Assembly (NCBI RefSeq): GCF_031598375.1
Contig: NZ_CP123872.1
Span: forward strand, 496,001 to 560,000
Source of the DNA: Temperatibacter marinus
GTDB lineage: Bacteria; Pseudomonadota; Alphaproteobacteria; Sphingomonadales; Kordiimonadaceae
Length of the DNA stretch: 64,000 nucleotides
Direction of reading: 5' to 3'
Shown piece by piece: positions 34,658 through 43,612 of this stretch (positions within the stretch are counted from its first letter, which is position 1; each line of letters opens with the position of its first letter). Both the position numbers and the translations under genes were made by a program. The notes beneath the pieces are model-generated. The model was not told the DNA's origin and made no database searches. It saw only the letters and a list, made by a program, of their open reading frames with translations.

Positions 34658-35431
34658 TTAATAGGGGTATCCAAGATCTATAAAATCATTCTTATAGATT
34701 TCAACAATTAAATTCTTTGTTTCGCTATTTAAAAAATATTTCTTATCCGGCGTCACCCCCTTCATCGCTATCTCCAGTGAAGAGAGCTGAGAGACAGGCC
34801 CATCGAACAGGCCCTCTTGTTCAGCATAGGTCATCTTATTGAAATTCTTAATCTCTGTTTCTTTTCCGATGAGGTCATTGATCATATGATTGGCTTTAGC
34901 CATCTCTTCAATGGGAAAGATATAATCGTATTGTGCCGCACAGATGGATACTCTTTGTTGCGGTGCCCAGTGATGATCAACAGGATGGCCAGCAGCAATT
35001 TGGTTTTTAACATTTTCTAAAAACTGGAGGAAGCTTAGCCCTGCATAAGCTTTACTGCGGTCTGCTGTCAGCGTATAGATATCTTGTGCAAACTCTTCTA
35101 AGTCATCAAAGGTTGTTAAGAATTTTTCTCGGTTAAAGATAAATTTATTGCAAAAAGCACTGACAGCACGATCATAAGGGTTTCTTACAAAAGCAATCTT
35201 CTTATAGTCACTCAGATCCTGCCTCTTAAGGTCTCGACTATCTAATAGAAACATATGCTCTTTTAACAGAACCCGCGCATCGGAAGATATTGATAGGTCA
35301 AGTGTAGCGCGTGTTGATTCAGAAAGAACCTGCCAGAGAAACCAATTGGCTATGCTGGTGCATGCAACTTTTGGGGACCAAAAAAACAGAATTTTATGTA
35401 CTCTGTCAATGTAGGCATTTTTAATCAACAT
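34658..35431 (-). CDS. Sulfotransferase family 2 (carbohydrate sulfotransferase-like)
   Basis: A 257-residue P-loop protein. ILFFWSPKVACTSIANWFL holds the 5' loop PKVACTS at 20-26, the form typical of HNK-1/chondroitin-4-type carbohydrate sulfotransferases, and RNPYDRAVSAF at 83-93 follows KKIAFV as the 3' motif. Residues ~165-180 (HWAPQQRVSICAAQYD) match the family's HW-PQ segment, which helps define the substrate pocket. First gene of a minus-strand unit with rfbC and rfbA, so its target is probably the glycan carrying the dTDP-derived sugar. No membrane anchor, unlike the Golgi relatives. Confidence 0.9.
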   Translation of the reverse strand: MLIKNAYIDRVHKILFFWSPKVACTSIANWFLWQVLSESTRATLDLSISSDARVLLKEHMFLLDSRDLKRQDLSDYKKIAFVRNPYDRAVSAFCNKFIFNREKFLTTFDDLEEFAQDIYTLTADRSKAYAGLSFLQFLENVKNQIAAGHPVDHHWAPQQRVSICAAQYDYIFPIEEMAKANHMINDLIGKETEIKNFNKMTYAEQEGLFDGPVSQLSSLEIAMKGVTPDKKYFLNSETKNLIVEIYKNDFIDLGYPY

Positions 35432-35580
35432 AGGTCGTCAATGTCCTAAAATGGGTGACCAGTCTTCACTGAAGTGGTGGCTTTAAGAAAAGATTTCATC
35501 TTTTTATTTCTTATTCCAACCAGTTTCATGTATGTAAAGAAAACATTCGGTTTCACTTATCTTTAACATACTGAAAATCC

Positions 35581-37338
35581 ATGCGAAATAGACAATTCAT
35601 ATATTTCATAGCGATTATTCGACATCCTCTTAGAGCGCTGGAAGCTTTCTTTTGGTTGATGACAGGCAAAAAAGTCAGAGCCCGCAATCGATTAGGTGCT
35701 CTGCTTCATAACCTGCGATCAGATTATCAAGTCTGGCAGGACCTCAATGAGGACTTTTCCACTGTTCGGCAAAATGATAGTCTGCAGCTTAGTGCTCTCA
35801 TGCAAAAGCCTCCCTATTTTCAGGTGATAATTCTCAGTGGTGCAGGGGACGATAAATTACTGGATGACTCACTCCAATCCATCGCAGATCAGTGGTATCC
35901 TCATGTTGATTACATCATCGCGAATGGCCACAATACGCCGACCCTTCATGCCCCCGGTCAAAGCCCTCATTATTATTTATGGATCACAGAAGGAGATATA
36001 TTACTTCCTGATTCACTTTTTAATTTCGCTTCCGTTATAAATGAACATACAGTTCCTATTGTATATAGCGATGAAGATCAAGTGACCCGAACAGGTGAGC
36101 GATGCTTTCCGCATTTCAAGCCATCCTTTAACAAAGAATTACTGTTCTCTCAGGATTATATTGGACAGGCATGCGTCATCAATGCAGAGCTTGTTCTTGA
36201 TGCTAACTTGGACCCCCTCCATAGAGAAACACGGGCAAAAATCCTCCTTGAAGCAGCTGATAAGGAAGCTGCTGTTCAGGTAGCCTCTCTAGATAAAAAT
36301 GAAAAGACACAGGCTTCAATTCACCATATCCCCAGCATCACGCTCAGCCGTTTTCACCATAAATCCGTGGGCGTAGAAAAGTGGTGCAGCAGTGCTGACT
36401 ATAACAAACTATTAAAGACCTTTGCCGATTCTCGGCCGTTTCGGCGCTATAAAACAGGTTCATTTGGCTTTGCCTACTTAGAACCAGCCTTACACTCTGA
36501 ACCTCTCGTTAGCGTCATCATCCCAACGAAAGATACAGTACCTCTCTTAAAGAAATGCCTCAACAGTATTTTCATGCAAACTGATTATGAAAAATACGAA
36601 ATACTTGTCGTCGATAACAACAGTGAGGAAGAAGAGACCTTCGATTACTTCACTACACTGGCCAATGAACCACGCGTGAGAATTCTCAGCCACCCAGGCG
36701 CTTTCAACTATTCAGCTATCAACAATGCTGCTGTGAAAGAAGCCCAAGGTAAGTATATCTTTCTCTTGAATAATGATACAGAAATACTGACCCCTACATG
36801 GATCAGAGATTGCCTTGCCTATGCGACCCGGGATGACATTGGCGCTGTCGGGGTTAAGCTATACTATCCCGATACCCGTATTCAGCATGCTGGCGTTTTC
36901 ACTGGAATAGGGCGAATGGCAGGTCACGGTCACCGCTTCTTAGAAAAAGATAACCCTGGATACTATTATCGCGCTCATATTGTTCAACAAGTCTCAGCTG
37001 TGACGGCAGCCTGTCTTTGTGTAAAAAAAGACAAATTCCTTGAAGTTGGCGGGCTTGATGCCGAAAATTTAGTTGTGGCTTTTAATGATGTAGACTTATG
37101 TCTCAAGCTTGACGCTGCAGGGTATAAAAATATTTACTTGCCCCACGTTGAACTGGTGCATCACGAGAGTGTCTCCCGTGGGAAAGATCTCTTTGGCGCA
37201 AAGCGAGAACGCTATCTTGGCGAAGTGACGTATATGCAAGAAAAATGGGGCATGGATACCCAAGTTGATCGCTTCTACAACCCCAATCTCACCCTTATCA
37301 CAGAAGACTTTGCCATTCGGACCACGCCACCAGAGTAG
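35581..37338 (+). CDS. GT2-family glycosyltransferase, rhamnosyltransferase-like tandem type
   Basis: A 585-residue protein with two GT-A-like halves. Residues ~80-230 are a degenerate first copy (YFQVIILSGAG, then VYSDEDQV and HFKPSFNKELLFSQDYIG). Residues ~310-560 are the active-looking copy: VSVIIPTKDTVPLLKKCL, ILVVDNNSEE, FLLNNDTEIL as the metal site, and FNDVDLCLKLDAAGY near the end. This build is common in polysaccharide transferases annotated as rhamnosyl- or related transferases. It is the last gene of the island and is closed by the terminator at 37407. The donor cannot be assigned. Confidence 0.88.
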   Translation: MRNRQFIYFIAIIRHPLRALEAFFWLMTGKKVRARNRLGALLHNLRSDYQVWQDLNEDFSTVRQNDSLQLSALMQKPPYFQVIILSGAGDDKLLDDSLQSIADQWYPHVDYIIANGHNTPTLHAPGQSPHYYLWITEGDILLPDSLFNFASVINEHTVPIVYSDEDQVTRTGERCFPHFKPSFNKELLFSQDYIGQACVINAELVLDANLDPLHRETRAKILLEAADKEAAVQVASLDKNEKTQASIHHIPSITLSRFHHKSVGVEKWCSSADYNKLLKTFADSRPFRRYKTGSFGFAYLEPALHSEPLVSVIIPTKDTVPLLKKCLNSIFMQTDYEKYEILVVDNNSEEEETFDYFTTLANEPRVRILSHPGAFNYSAINNAAVKEAQGKYIFLLNNDTEILTPTWIRDCLAYATRDDIGAVGVKLYYPDTRIQHAGVFTGIGRMAGHGHRFLEKDNPGYYYRAHIVQQVSAVTAACLCVKKDKFLEVGGLDAENLVVAFNDVDLCLKLDAAGYKNIYLPHVELVHHESVSRGKDLFGAKRERYLGEVTYMQEKWGMDTQVDRFYNPNLTLITEDFAIRTTPPE

Positions 37339-37406
37339 CGAGGCCGCATATTTCTCTTGCGGCAATGGCCTTACCCGCGTATAAGCCGCTTAAATTATGG
37401 GATGGT

Positions 37407-37434
37407 GGGCTATGAGATACTCGTAGCCCTTTTA
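37407..37434 (+). terminator. Rho-independent terminator after the GT2 gene
   Basis: A ten-base-pair stem, GGGCTATGAG against CTCGTAGCCC with one G-U pair, has a three-base ATA loop and is followed by TTTTATTAT. It lies 69 bases after the GT2 stop and ends the glycan island on the plus strand before typA. Confidence 0.8.
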
Positions 37435-37552
37435 TTATGATCCATCCACAGATCACTTTTGGCCACAGCCTGATCTCATTGATAGCTCTTACAGAGTAAG
37501 ACTGATTTCAATGACCAAGCTAAACCTATAGAATAAAGTAAAGGGTAGCGAC

Positions 37553-39376
37553 ATGGAACGTCGTAATATTGCAATTATCGCACACGTTGACCACGGAAAA
37601 ACAACCTTGGTGGATAACCTGTTTAAACAATCAGGTACTTTTCGTGAAAATCAACGCACAGAAGAAAGAGCCATGGACAGCGGCGATCTTGAAAAAGAAC
37701 GTGGCATTACGATCCTAGCAAAATGTACCTCAGTTGAGTGGGAAGGCGCCCGTATCAATATCGTTGATACACCCGGTCACGCTGACTTTGGTGGCGAGGT
37801 GGAACGGATCCTTTCTATGGTTGACGGCGTTGTACTGCTTGTTGATGCTGCTGAAGGCCCAATGCCTCAAACTAAATTCGTAACCTCTAAGGCACTGGCC
37901 CTTGGCCTCAAGCCCATCGTTGTTGTGAACAAAGTTGACAAGCCAGACGGCGACCCGGATAATGCGACAGACCTTTGTTTTGATCTCTTTGTCTCTCTAG
38001 ATGCTGATGAAGAGCAACTCGATTTTCCTGTACTTTATGCCTCAGGTCGTGATGGTTGGTGTGATGAGACCCTAGACGGCTCACGTGAAAACCTTCACCC
38101 GCTCTTCCGAAAAATTATGGATCATGTGCCAGCCCCAGCCGTTGTGGACAAAGTGGATGAGCCCTTCACCATGTTGAACACTCTTCTGGATAGTGACAAT
38201 TTCCTAGGTCGTATTTTGACAGGACGTATCGAAAGTGGTCGTGTGAAAGTTAACGACAGCATCAAGGCCCTAAACAGTGTGGGTGAAATTGTAGAGCAAG
38301 GCCGTATTTCTAAACTATTGTCCTTTCGTGGTCTTGAGCGTGTCCCCGTAGAAGAAGCACAAGCAGGTGACATTGTGGCTATTGCAGGGCTTCAAAAGGC
38401 CACAGTAGCCGATACACTCTGTGCCCCGTCTGTATCAGATCCAATAGCCTCCTTGCCCGTTGACCCGCCGACACTGTCTATGGAATTTTCTGTAAACAAC
38501 AGCCCACTTGCAGGTCGTGAAGGTAAAAAAGTTACATCACGCTTGATCCGTGACCGCCTCCTAAAAGAAGCAGAAGGCAATGTGGCCATTAAAATTGAAG
38601 AAACGGACAATGCTGATACGTTCAAAGTATCAGGCCGCGGCGAGCTTCAGCTAGGCGTTCTGATTGAAACCATGCGCCGGGAAGGCTTTGAGTTGGCCAT
38701 TTCTCGTCCGCGAGTGATTTACAAGCAAGACGAAAATGTTAAACGTCTCGAGCCTTTTGAAACAGTCTTCGTTGATGTAGATGAGGCTTACCAAGGCACT
38801 GTGGTTGAGAAAATGACGTTACGTAAAGCCGAGCTTAAAGGCATGGAACCTTCCGGAGCTGGCAAAGTTCGCCTAACCTTTGATGCACCCTCACGAGGCT
38901 TGATCGGGTATCACGGTGAATTCCTAACTGACACGCGCGGTACAGGCATTATGAACCGCTCATACGATCGCTATGATGCTTATAAAGGTGCCATCGCAGG
39001 TCGCCAGCGCGGTGTATTGATCGCCAATGCGCCAGGGAAAATTGTAACCTACGCCCTCTTTAACTTGGAGGATCGCGGTTTTATGATTGTTGACGCTGGC
39101 GTTGATGCATACGAGGGCATGATTGTCGGTGAGCATAACAGGGATAATGATCTTGAAGTGAATGTACAACGAGCCAAGCAGCTTACCAATATCCGTGCAG
39201 CAGGCAAAGATGATGCAGTGAAACTCACACCTCCAAGAAAATTGCCTCTTGAAGAAGCGCTTTCTTACATCAACGATGATGAGTTGGTAGAAGTGACCCC
39301 AGAGAGCATCCGCCTCCGTAAACGTCATTTGAAATTGCACGAGCGCAAAAAGGCTTCTCGCGGTGAAGCCCTCTAA
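37553..39376 (+). CDS. typA: Translational GTPase TypA/BipA
   Basis: A 607-residue ribosome-binding GTPase that aids ribosome assembly and stress growth. The G domain has IIAHVDHGKTTLVDNL, the switch I RGITILAK, DTPGHADFGGEVER and NKVDKPD. Elongation-factor-like domains II, III and V follow, then the BipA-specific C-terminus (GIMNRSYDRYDAYKG, RGVLIANAPGKIVTYALF, LEEALSYINDDELVEVTP). Length is normal. It is monocistronic: the GT2 terminator lies upstream and its own terminator is at 39384. Codon use looks like housekeeping DNA and less AT-rich than the island upstream. Confidence 0.97.
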   Translation: MERRNIAIIAHVDHGKTTLVDNLFKQSGTFRENQRTEERAMDSGDLEKERGITILAKCTSVEWEGARINIVDTPGHADFGGEVERILSMVDGVVLLVDAAEGPMPQTKFVTSKALALGLKPIVVVNKVDKPDGDPDNATDLCFDLFVSLDADEEQLDFPVLYASGRDGWCDETLDGSRENLHPLFRKIMDHVPAPAVVDKVDEPFTMLNTLLDSDNFLGRILTGRIESGRVKVNDSIKALNSVGEIVEQGRISKLLSFRGLERVPVEEAQAGDIVAIAGLQKATVADTLCAPSVSDPIASLPVDPPTLSMEFSVNNSPLAGREGKKVTSRLIRDRLLKEAEGNVAIKIEETDNADTFKVSGRGELQLGVLIETMRREGFELAISRPRVIYKQDENVKRLEPFETVFVDVDEAYQGTVVEKMTLRKAELKGMEPSGAGKVRLTFDAPSRGLIGYHGEFLTDTRGTGIMNRSYDRYDAYKGAIAGRQRGVLIANAPGKIVTYALFNLEDRGFMIVDAGVDAYEGMIVGEHNRDNDLEVNVQRAKQLTNIRAAGKDDAVKLTPPRKLPLEEALSYINDDELVEVTPESIRLRKRHLKLHERKKASRGEAL

Positions 39377-39383
39377 TGAAAAT

Positions 39384-39414
39384 AAAAAAGCCCTGAGAGA
39401 TCAGGGCTTTTTTT
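39384..39414. terminator. Bidirectional terminator between typA and argG
   Basis: An eight-base-pair GC-rich stem, AGCCCTGA against TCAGGGCT, with a four-base GAGA loop is bordered by an A-run on the left and a T-run on the right. It can therefore terminate both typA on the plus strand and argG on the minus strand. Confidence 0.92.
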
Positions 39415-39436
39415 GTGTCTACCTTAACCAAAGAAT

Positions 39437-40669
39437 TTAATCATAGCTTGGGGGTTCAGTGATTTTTCCGCGCTGATTAAGTAGTCTAAGACGCAGGGCA
39501 TTCAACTTGATAAAGCCTTCAGCATCGGTCTGGTCATAGACGCTATCTTCTTCAAAGGTCACATGTTCCATGGAATAGAGACTGAAAGGTGATTTTCGGC
39601 CCACTGTTCTCACAGACCCTTTATAGAGCATCAACCGCACAGTCCCAGCAACAAACTCCTGTGACTTATCGATCAAGGCTTGTAGCATGTCACGCTCTGG
39701 CGAGAACCAAAATCCGTTATAGATGAGCTCTGCATATTTAGGCATGATGCCATCTTTCAAGTGCGTCGCGCCCTTATCAAGCGTGATTTGTTCGATTCCA
39801 CGGTGCGCCTCAAGAAGAATAGTCCCGCCAGGAGTCTCATAGATGCCGCGTGATTTCATACCAATGAAACGATTCTCAAGTAGATCTAAGCGACCAATGC
39901 CATGCTTTTTGCCGTATGTATTAAGCTCAGTCAATAACGTTGCCGGGCTCATGGCAACACCGTTAATTGCAACAGGATCCCCTTTTTCAAATTCAACTTC
40001 GATATAGTCTGGCTCATCAGGCGCTGTAAGCGGATTATCAGTGCGGCTGTATACATATTCCTCAGCGTCGACCCATGGATCTTCCAGTGCTTTTCCTTCG
40101 CTTGAAGTGTGCAACAAATTAGCATCTACAGAGAAAGGACTTTCACCGCGCTTATCTTTCGGTACAGGTATTTGATGCTTTTCAGCAAAATCAAGGAGTG
40201 CAGTCCGAGACTGCAAGTCCCATTCCCGCCACGGGGCAATCACTTTGATATCAGGCTGCAGACCATAATAGCCAAGCTCGAACCGGATTTGGTCGTTGCC
40301 TTTCCCTGTGGCACCGTGACAAACAGCATCAGCCCCTGTCTCCCGTGCAATTTCAATTTGACGCTTTGAGATGAGAGGTCGCGCAATCGACGTCCCCAGC
40401 AAATATTGGCCTTCATAAAGCGTATTGGCTCGGAACATCGGAAAGACGTAATCGCGCACAAACTCTTCACGCAGATCCTCAATATAAATTTCTTTGATGC
40501 CAAGCATTTCAGCTTTTTGACGTGCGGGCTCTAACTCTTCACCCTGACCGAGGTCAGCCGTAAAGGTCACCACTTCGCAATTATATTCAACTTCCAACCA
40601 TTTTAGAATGATTGATGTATCTAGACCACCCGAGTAGGCTAGAACGACTTTATTCACAGACTGTGTCAT
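39437..40669 (-). CDS. argG: Argininosuccinate synthase
   Basis: A 410-residue enzyme that joins citrulline and aspartate with ATP, the seventh step of arginine synthesis. [19 protein letters not shown] is the PP-loop; [30 protein letters not shown] and [16 protein letters not shown] are the other family hallmarks. Length is normal. It converges on typA across a shared terminator. The 261-base leader upstream has two hairpins (see 40670-40930), which may regulate it. Three orphan binding-protein genes follow in the upstream direction before rlmN. Confidence 0.97.
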   Translation of the reverse strand: MTQSVNKVVLAYSGGLDTSIILKWLEVEYNCEVVTFTADLGQGEELEPARQKAEMLGIKEIYIEDLREEFVRDYVFPMFRANTLYEGQYLLGTSIARPLISKRQIEIARETGADAVCHGATGKGNDQIRFELGYYGLQPDIKVIAPWREWDLQSRTALLDFAEKHQIPVPKDKRGESPFSVDANLLHTSSEGKALEDPWVDAEEYVYSRTDNPLTAPDEPDYIEVEFEKGDPVAINGVAMSPATLLTELNTYGKKHGIGRLDLLENRFIGMKSRGIYETPGGTILLEAHRGIEQITLDKGATHLKDGIMPKYAELIYNGFWFSPERDMLQALIDKSQEFVAGTVRLMLYKGSVRTVGRKSPFSLYSMEHVTFEEDSVYDQTDAEGFIKLNALRLRLLNQRGKITEPPSYD

Positions 40670-40930
40670 TAAAAGGGAACCTCACACCTTTAAACCCCCT
40701 TTTCCAGCTGCGGAAAAGCCGGGGTACAATGAAAAAAATTCTTCAGACTCACCTGAAGACGGGCGGAGTATAGGCTTATAATCTTTTTGGTCAATCTGAA
40801 TATGAGAGAGTCCGATGAACAACATGATCACGCAGAATAATTGCCTTCGCTGCTCCGGGTAAAAAACCCGTGCAGCTGCTGAAGCTTTCACTCAAAATGT
40901 TACTCTCTATACCCCGTGAAATGGTTCTCA
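40670..40930 (-). promoter_or_regulatory. argG leader with two hairpins
   Basis: The gap upstream of argG holds a strong stem at 40849-40876 (CGGGT against ACCCG with GCTGC against GCAGC outside, five-base loop). A second is at 40696-40724 (TTTTCC against GGAAAA, extended by CCCC-GGGG across a three-base bulge). On the argG transcript the second lies about 27 bases before the start codon. Attenuation or RNA-protein regulation is possible; neither stem has a proper U-run, so they are not ordinary terminators. Confidence 0.45.
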
Positions 40931-41734
40931 TTATTCAACTACAATTGTTTGAAGCGCCTTATTTAAACGTTGAAGGAGGGCCTGACTGGTTTCCTTCGTG
41001 CAGGCCAAACGATAAGGGACACGATTGTGTTGCAAGTCATCAAAATCATTACGAAAAGAAAAGGCCTCAGCATAGTGTTTGTTTTGTTTGAGATAGTTCA
41101 CTGTATCTTCACTCACCAAGGTGTAAAGGCTTGGGTCTCGCATGATGCTACGTAATAAGCGCTGCGGCGATATTTTCTGTTTCTCAACAGTATATTTAAC
41201 AAATAATTCTTCAAGATATGCGCCTTTAGAGGCCCCGCTTATCAAAAGAAATTCTTTGGTATTCTTTGCTAGTAACGTGCTGAAATTCTTATAATGATCC
41301 AAGGTTCTATTGGTTCGATTTGTCGTCAGGAAATATGTTGAAATATACCCAATTGGAGCAGAGAAGATCAGTGTCTTTTCCCGCAAGGATGTGCGGATAA
41401 GGCCTGCGGTGCACAAATTAGCAATGGCCTGTGTTTCAAAAGCTTCTGCCCCATTATAAACGCGCCACATCAGACCCACGCGTGCCCTTTTGGCTGCTTG
41501 CTGTAAAACGGTTACCCCAGGACCATAAGGATCATTTTTCCTTCTCCCATCCTTAGAGAGGAAATTATTGTGTAAAATAACTAACGTTTGGTCGTTCTCA
41601 TGTTGAATAGCCCTTAACGGAAAAGAAAAGATCATACTAATGAAGAGAGTCGTAACAATGAGGCCGTGCTCAAACTCAAACCACGCCCTAATCGGGGATC
41701 TTTTATGTGAGAAACTGTCTTTCATAACTCTCAT
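40931..41734 (-). CDS. Periplasmic solute-binding-like protein (paralog 1 of 3)
   Basis: A 267-residue protein of the extracellular solute-binding family 3 type, as judged from the layout: hydrophobic leader near residues 25-43, then LVILHNN, GPGVTVLQQAAKRARV, WRVYNGAEAFETQ, RTSLREKTLIFSAPIGYIS, SPQRLLRSIMRDPSLYTLVS and a late LACTKETSQALLQRLNKAL. The last two are shared word for word in position with the protein at 41801. There is no permease or ATPase gene nearby. It may be a stand-alone sensor or binding protein instead of part of an importer. Start uncertain: Met1 or Met4. Confidence 0.75.
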   Translation of the reverse strand: MRVMKDSFSHKRSPIRAWFEFEHGLIVTTLFISMIFSFPLRAIQHENDQTLVILHNNFLSKDGRRKNDPYGPGVTVLQQAAKRARVGLMWRVYNGAEAFETQAIANLCTAGLIRTSLREKTLIFSAPIGYISTYFLTTNRTNRTLDHYKNFSTLLAKNTKEFLLISGASKGAYLEELFVKYTVEKQKISPQRLLRSIMRDPSLYTLVSEDTVNYLKQNKHYAEAFSFRNDFDDLQHNRVPYRLACTKETSQALLQRLNKALQTIVVE

Positions 41735-41800
41735 ATAAACATAAATTAGAGGGTTTGGCCACGGCCTTGTTAAGAGGAAGCCAAGTAATCAAACTGGGCT

Positions 41801-42532
41801 TTATTTCGAAACAAGCTGTAAAAATTGTTCGTTTAAACGGTCAATCAATTTACGATCAGACTGTTGGGTGCAAGCCAAATGAAAGGCGACTCTATTTTCC
41901 TTTAAATCTTTATAGCCCTCGCCAAAGAAAAAGGCTTTTGCGTATATAGGATCTTGGCTCATGAAATCTTTGGTCTGACTGTCGATGACAGTGAACTTCT
42001 GAGGATCTTCCTTCATGACACGAATGAGGCGCTGGGGTGAAAGTGTTGCTTTGATCAAAGAATTTTTAGCTATCACATCTTCAAGGTAAGGCCCGTATGC
42101 AGATGACTTCATAAGCAACAAATGGTGTTTGTGGTCTTCGACAAGACTTATGAAATCTTTGTATGTACGCACAAAATTATTCTCAATGCCTGCTAAAACA
42201 AAGAAAGACTCAAGATACCCCATGGGCTCAGAAAAAATAAGGGCCGCTTCACGCTCTTTCGTTTTCATCAGACTTGGCTGGCACAAATTTGGTATCACCT
42301 GTTTTTCAAAGGGCACTGCTCCATTATAAACACGCCAATTGATTTTCACCTGTGCCCTTTTGGCAGCTTCTATCATGACAGCAATTCCAGGACCTTCTGG
42401 GATCATAGACGATTGATTATTTGCTGAATTAAAATTATTATGGAGCAAGGTGAGTACATTGTCTTCGGCTCGTACTGTGTGCACAGACCCCAAAAATAAG
42501 CTGATACTTATAAAAAGAATAGTCCTTTTCAT
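41801..42532 (-). CDS. Periplasmic solute-binding-like protein (paralog 2 of 3)
   Basis: A 243-residue secreted protein. I start it at ATG 42532 because MKRTILFISISLFLGSVHTV-RAED is a clean signal peptide; the longer frame to 42652 would run into the epimerase gene at 42598. LTLLHNN, GPGIAVMIEAAKRAQV, WRVYNGAVPFEKQ, EREAALIFSEPMGYLE and SPQRLIRVMKEDPQKFTV match the neighbour at 40931 closely, so they are tandem duplicates. A third, more distant copy is at 43613. The ligand cannot be read; in this family amino acids and other small molecules are common. Confidence 0.8.
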   Translation of the reverse strand: MKRTILFISISLFLGSVHTVRAEDNVLTLLHNNFNSANNQSSMIPEGPGIAVMIEAAKRAQVKINWRVYNGAVPFEKQVIPNLCQPSLMKTKEREAALIFSEPMGYLESFFVLAGIENNFVRTYKDFISLVEDHKHHLLLMKSSAYGPYLEDVIAKNSLIKATLSPQRLIRVMKEDPQKFTVIDSQTKDFMSQDPIYAKAFFFGEGYKDLKENRVAFHLACTQQSDRKLIDRLNEQFLQLVSK

Positions 42533-42597
42533 ATCGTGCCCTGACCTCTCATCTAAAAAAGTAGACCACAGCTTTGTAAAGAAGGCTAGTAGGAATG

Positions 42598-43536
42598 TTA
42601 TTCTGCGGACTGCTTTATCGTTTTGATAGCACTCTCTTTGTTCAATAAACAATCTGAAAGGGCAGACTGCAGATCCGGATATGAATATTCAAATCCTATC
42701 TTATCCAATTTACCTCCGCTCACGCGTTGACCAGAGATGAATAAATCTGACATTTCGCCAAAAAGTAGCTTAAAGAGCCCTGCTGGCGCCCATAAAAAAT
42801 ACGGACGTCCCAAAGTATCCGCAAGGGTGCGGTTAAAACTATCTTGAGTGTGACTATCGGGCGCGACAAGATTATAAATGCCGTCTATTTGAGCTGTATT
42901 CACGGCCCGTTCAAAAAAATCAATCACATCATCCAGATGGATCCACGGAAAATACTGAGTGCCGGTCCCAATTTTCATCCCTGCAGCAAACCGATGGGGC
43001 AGCGCAAGCGCCGGCAGTGCCCCGCCCTGAGTTCCTAAAACAACACTCAAACGGGGGATCACAAGGCGCACCCCAAATTCTGTAACTGCTGCTGCTGCCT
43101 CTTCCCAGAATTTGCACAGAGACGACATGAAAATATCTTGAGCCTCAGCTTCTTCGATCATCCATTGGTCTTGCTGCCGCCCGTAAAACCCTACAGCCGA
43201 AGCGCTGATCATCACCGAAGGTTTATCGACTAAGCCCTCCACAAGGTTGATCAAATCATTCGTGGTTTCAATTCTACTTGCCTGCAGCGATTTTTGACGG
43301 CTTTTTGTCCAGCGACCGCCTGCAATCGGTTCCCCAGCAAGATTAATGATGCAATCAAATTTTGCTGTTTTCGTAATTTCATCACAGCCTCTGTAGAGCG
43401 TGACCTTGGGGCCCAGTATTTTCGAGGCCTTATCCAGATCACGTACAACAGCACTCACGGCATGGCCGTGCTCTAGAAGATAATGACAATAATGGGTGCC
43501 TATAAAACCAGTTGCACCTGTTAATAAATATTGCAT
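42598..43536 (-). CDS. TIGR01777-family NAD(P)-dependent epimerase
   Basis: A 312-residue Rossmann-fold protein of the YfcH/TIGR01777 group. YLLTGATGFIGTHYCHYL is the nucleotide-binding start, INLAGEPIAGGRWTKSRQ and ISASAVGFYGRQ are group signatures, and FPWIHLDDVIDFF, IYNLVAPDSHTQDSFNRTL and FLWAPAGLFKLLFGEMS follow. The C-terminal LSDCLLNKES region is the small DUF1731-like tail. I use the ATG at 43536, which is preceded by GAGGGGAAA; the ATG at 43554 lies upstream of that ribosome site. It interrupts the row of solute-binding paralogs. The substrate of this family is not established. Confidence 0.9.
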   Translation of the reverse strand: MQYLLTGATGFIGTHYCHYLLEHGHAVSAVVRDLDKASKILGPKVTLYRGCDEITKTAKFDCIINLAGEPIAGGRWTKSRQKSLQASRIETTNDLINLVEGLVDKPSVMISASAVGFYGRQQDQWMIEEAEAQDIFMSSLCKFWEEAAAAVTEFGVRLVIPRLSVVLGTQGGALPALALPHRFAAGMKIGTGTQYFPWIHLDDVIDFFERAVNTAQIDGIYNLVAPDSHTQDSFNRTLADTLGRPYFLWAPAGLFKLLFGEMSDLFISGQRVSGGKLDKIGFEYSYPDLQSALSDCLLNKESAIKTIKQSAE

Positions 43537-43612
43537 GGGTTTCCCCTCATTCATACACCCTTATTACGGCGGAATGCGCTCCTTAGATGCATCAAAAGGA
43601 AAAATAAGTTTT

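Noticed and set aside
35488-35510. AAAAGAT/ATCTTTT hairpin with T-rich tail in the spacer before the plus-strand GT2.
   Set aside because: The stem is entirely weak A-T pairs with one G-C, and no gene ends just before it on either strand.
40682-40891. A 69-codon minus-strand frame in the argG leader containing several Arg codons, possible leader peptide.
   Set aside because: No ribosome site, only three Arg codons that do not line up with the hairpins as in known attenuators, and a long unlike tail. It is more likely a chance frame across the stems.
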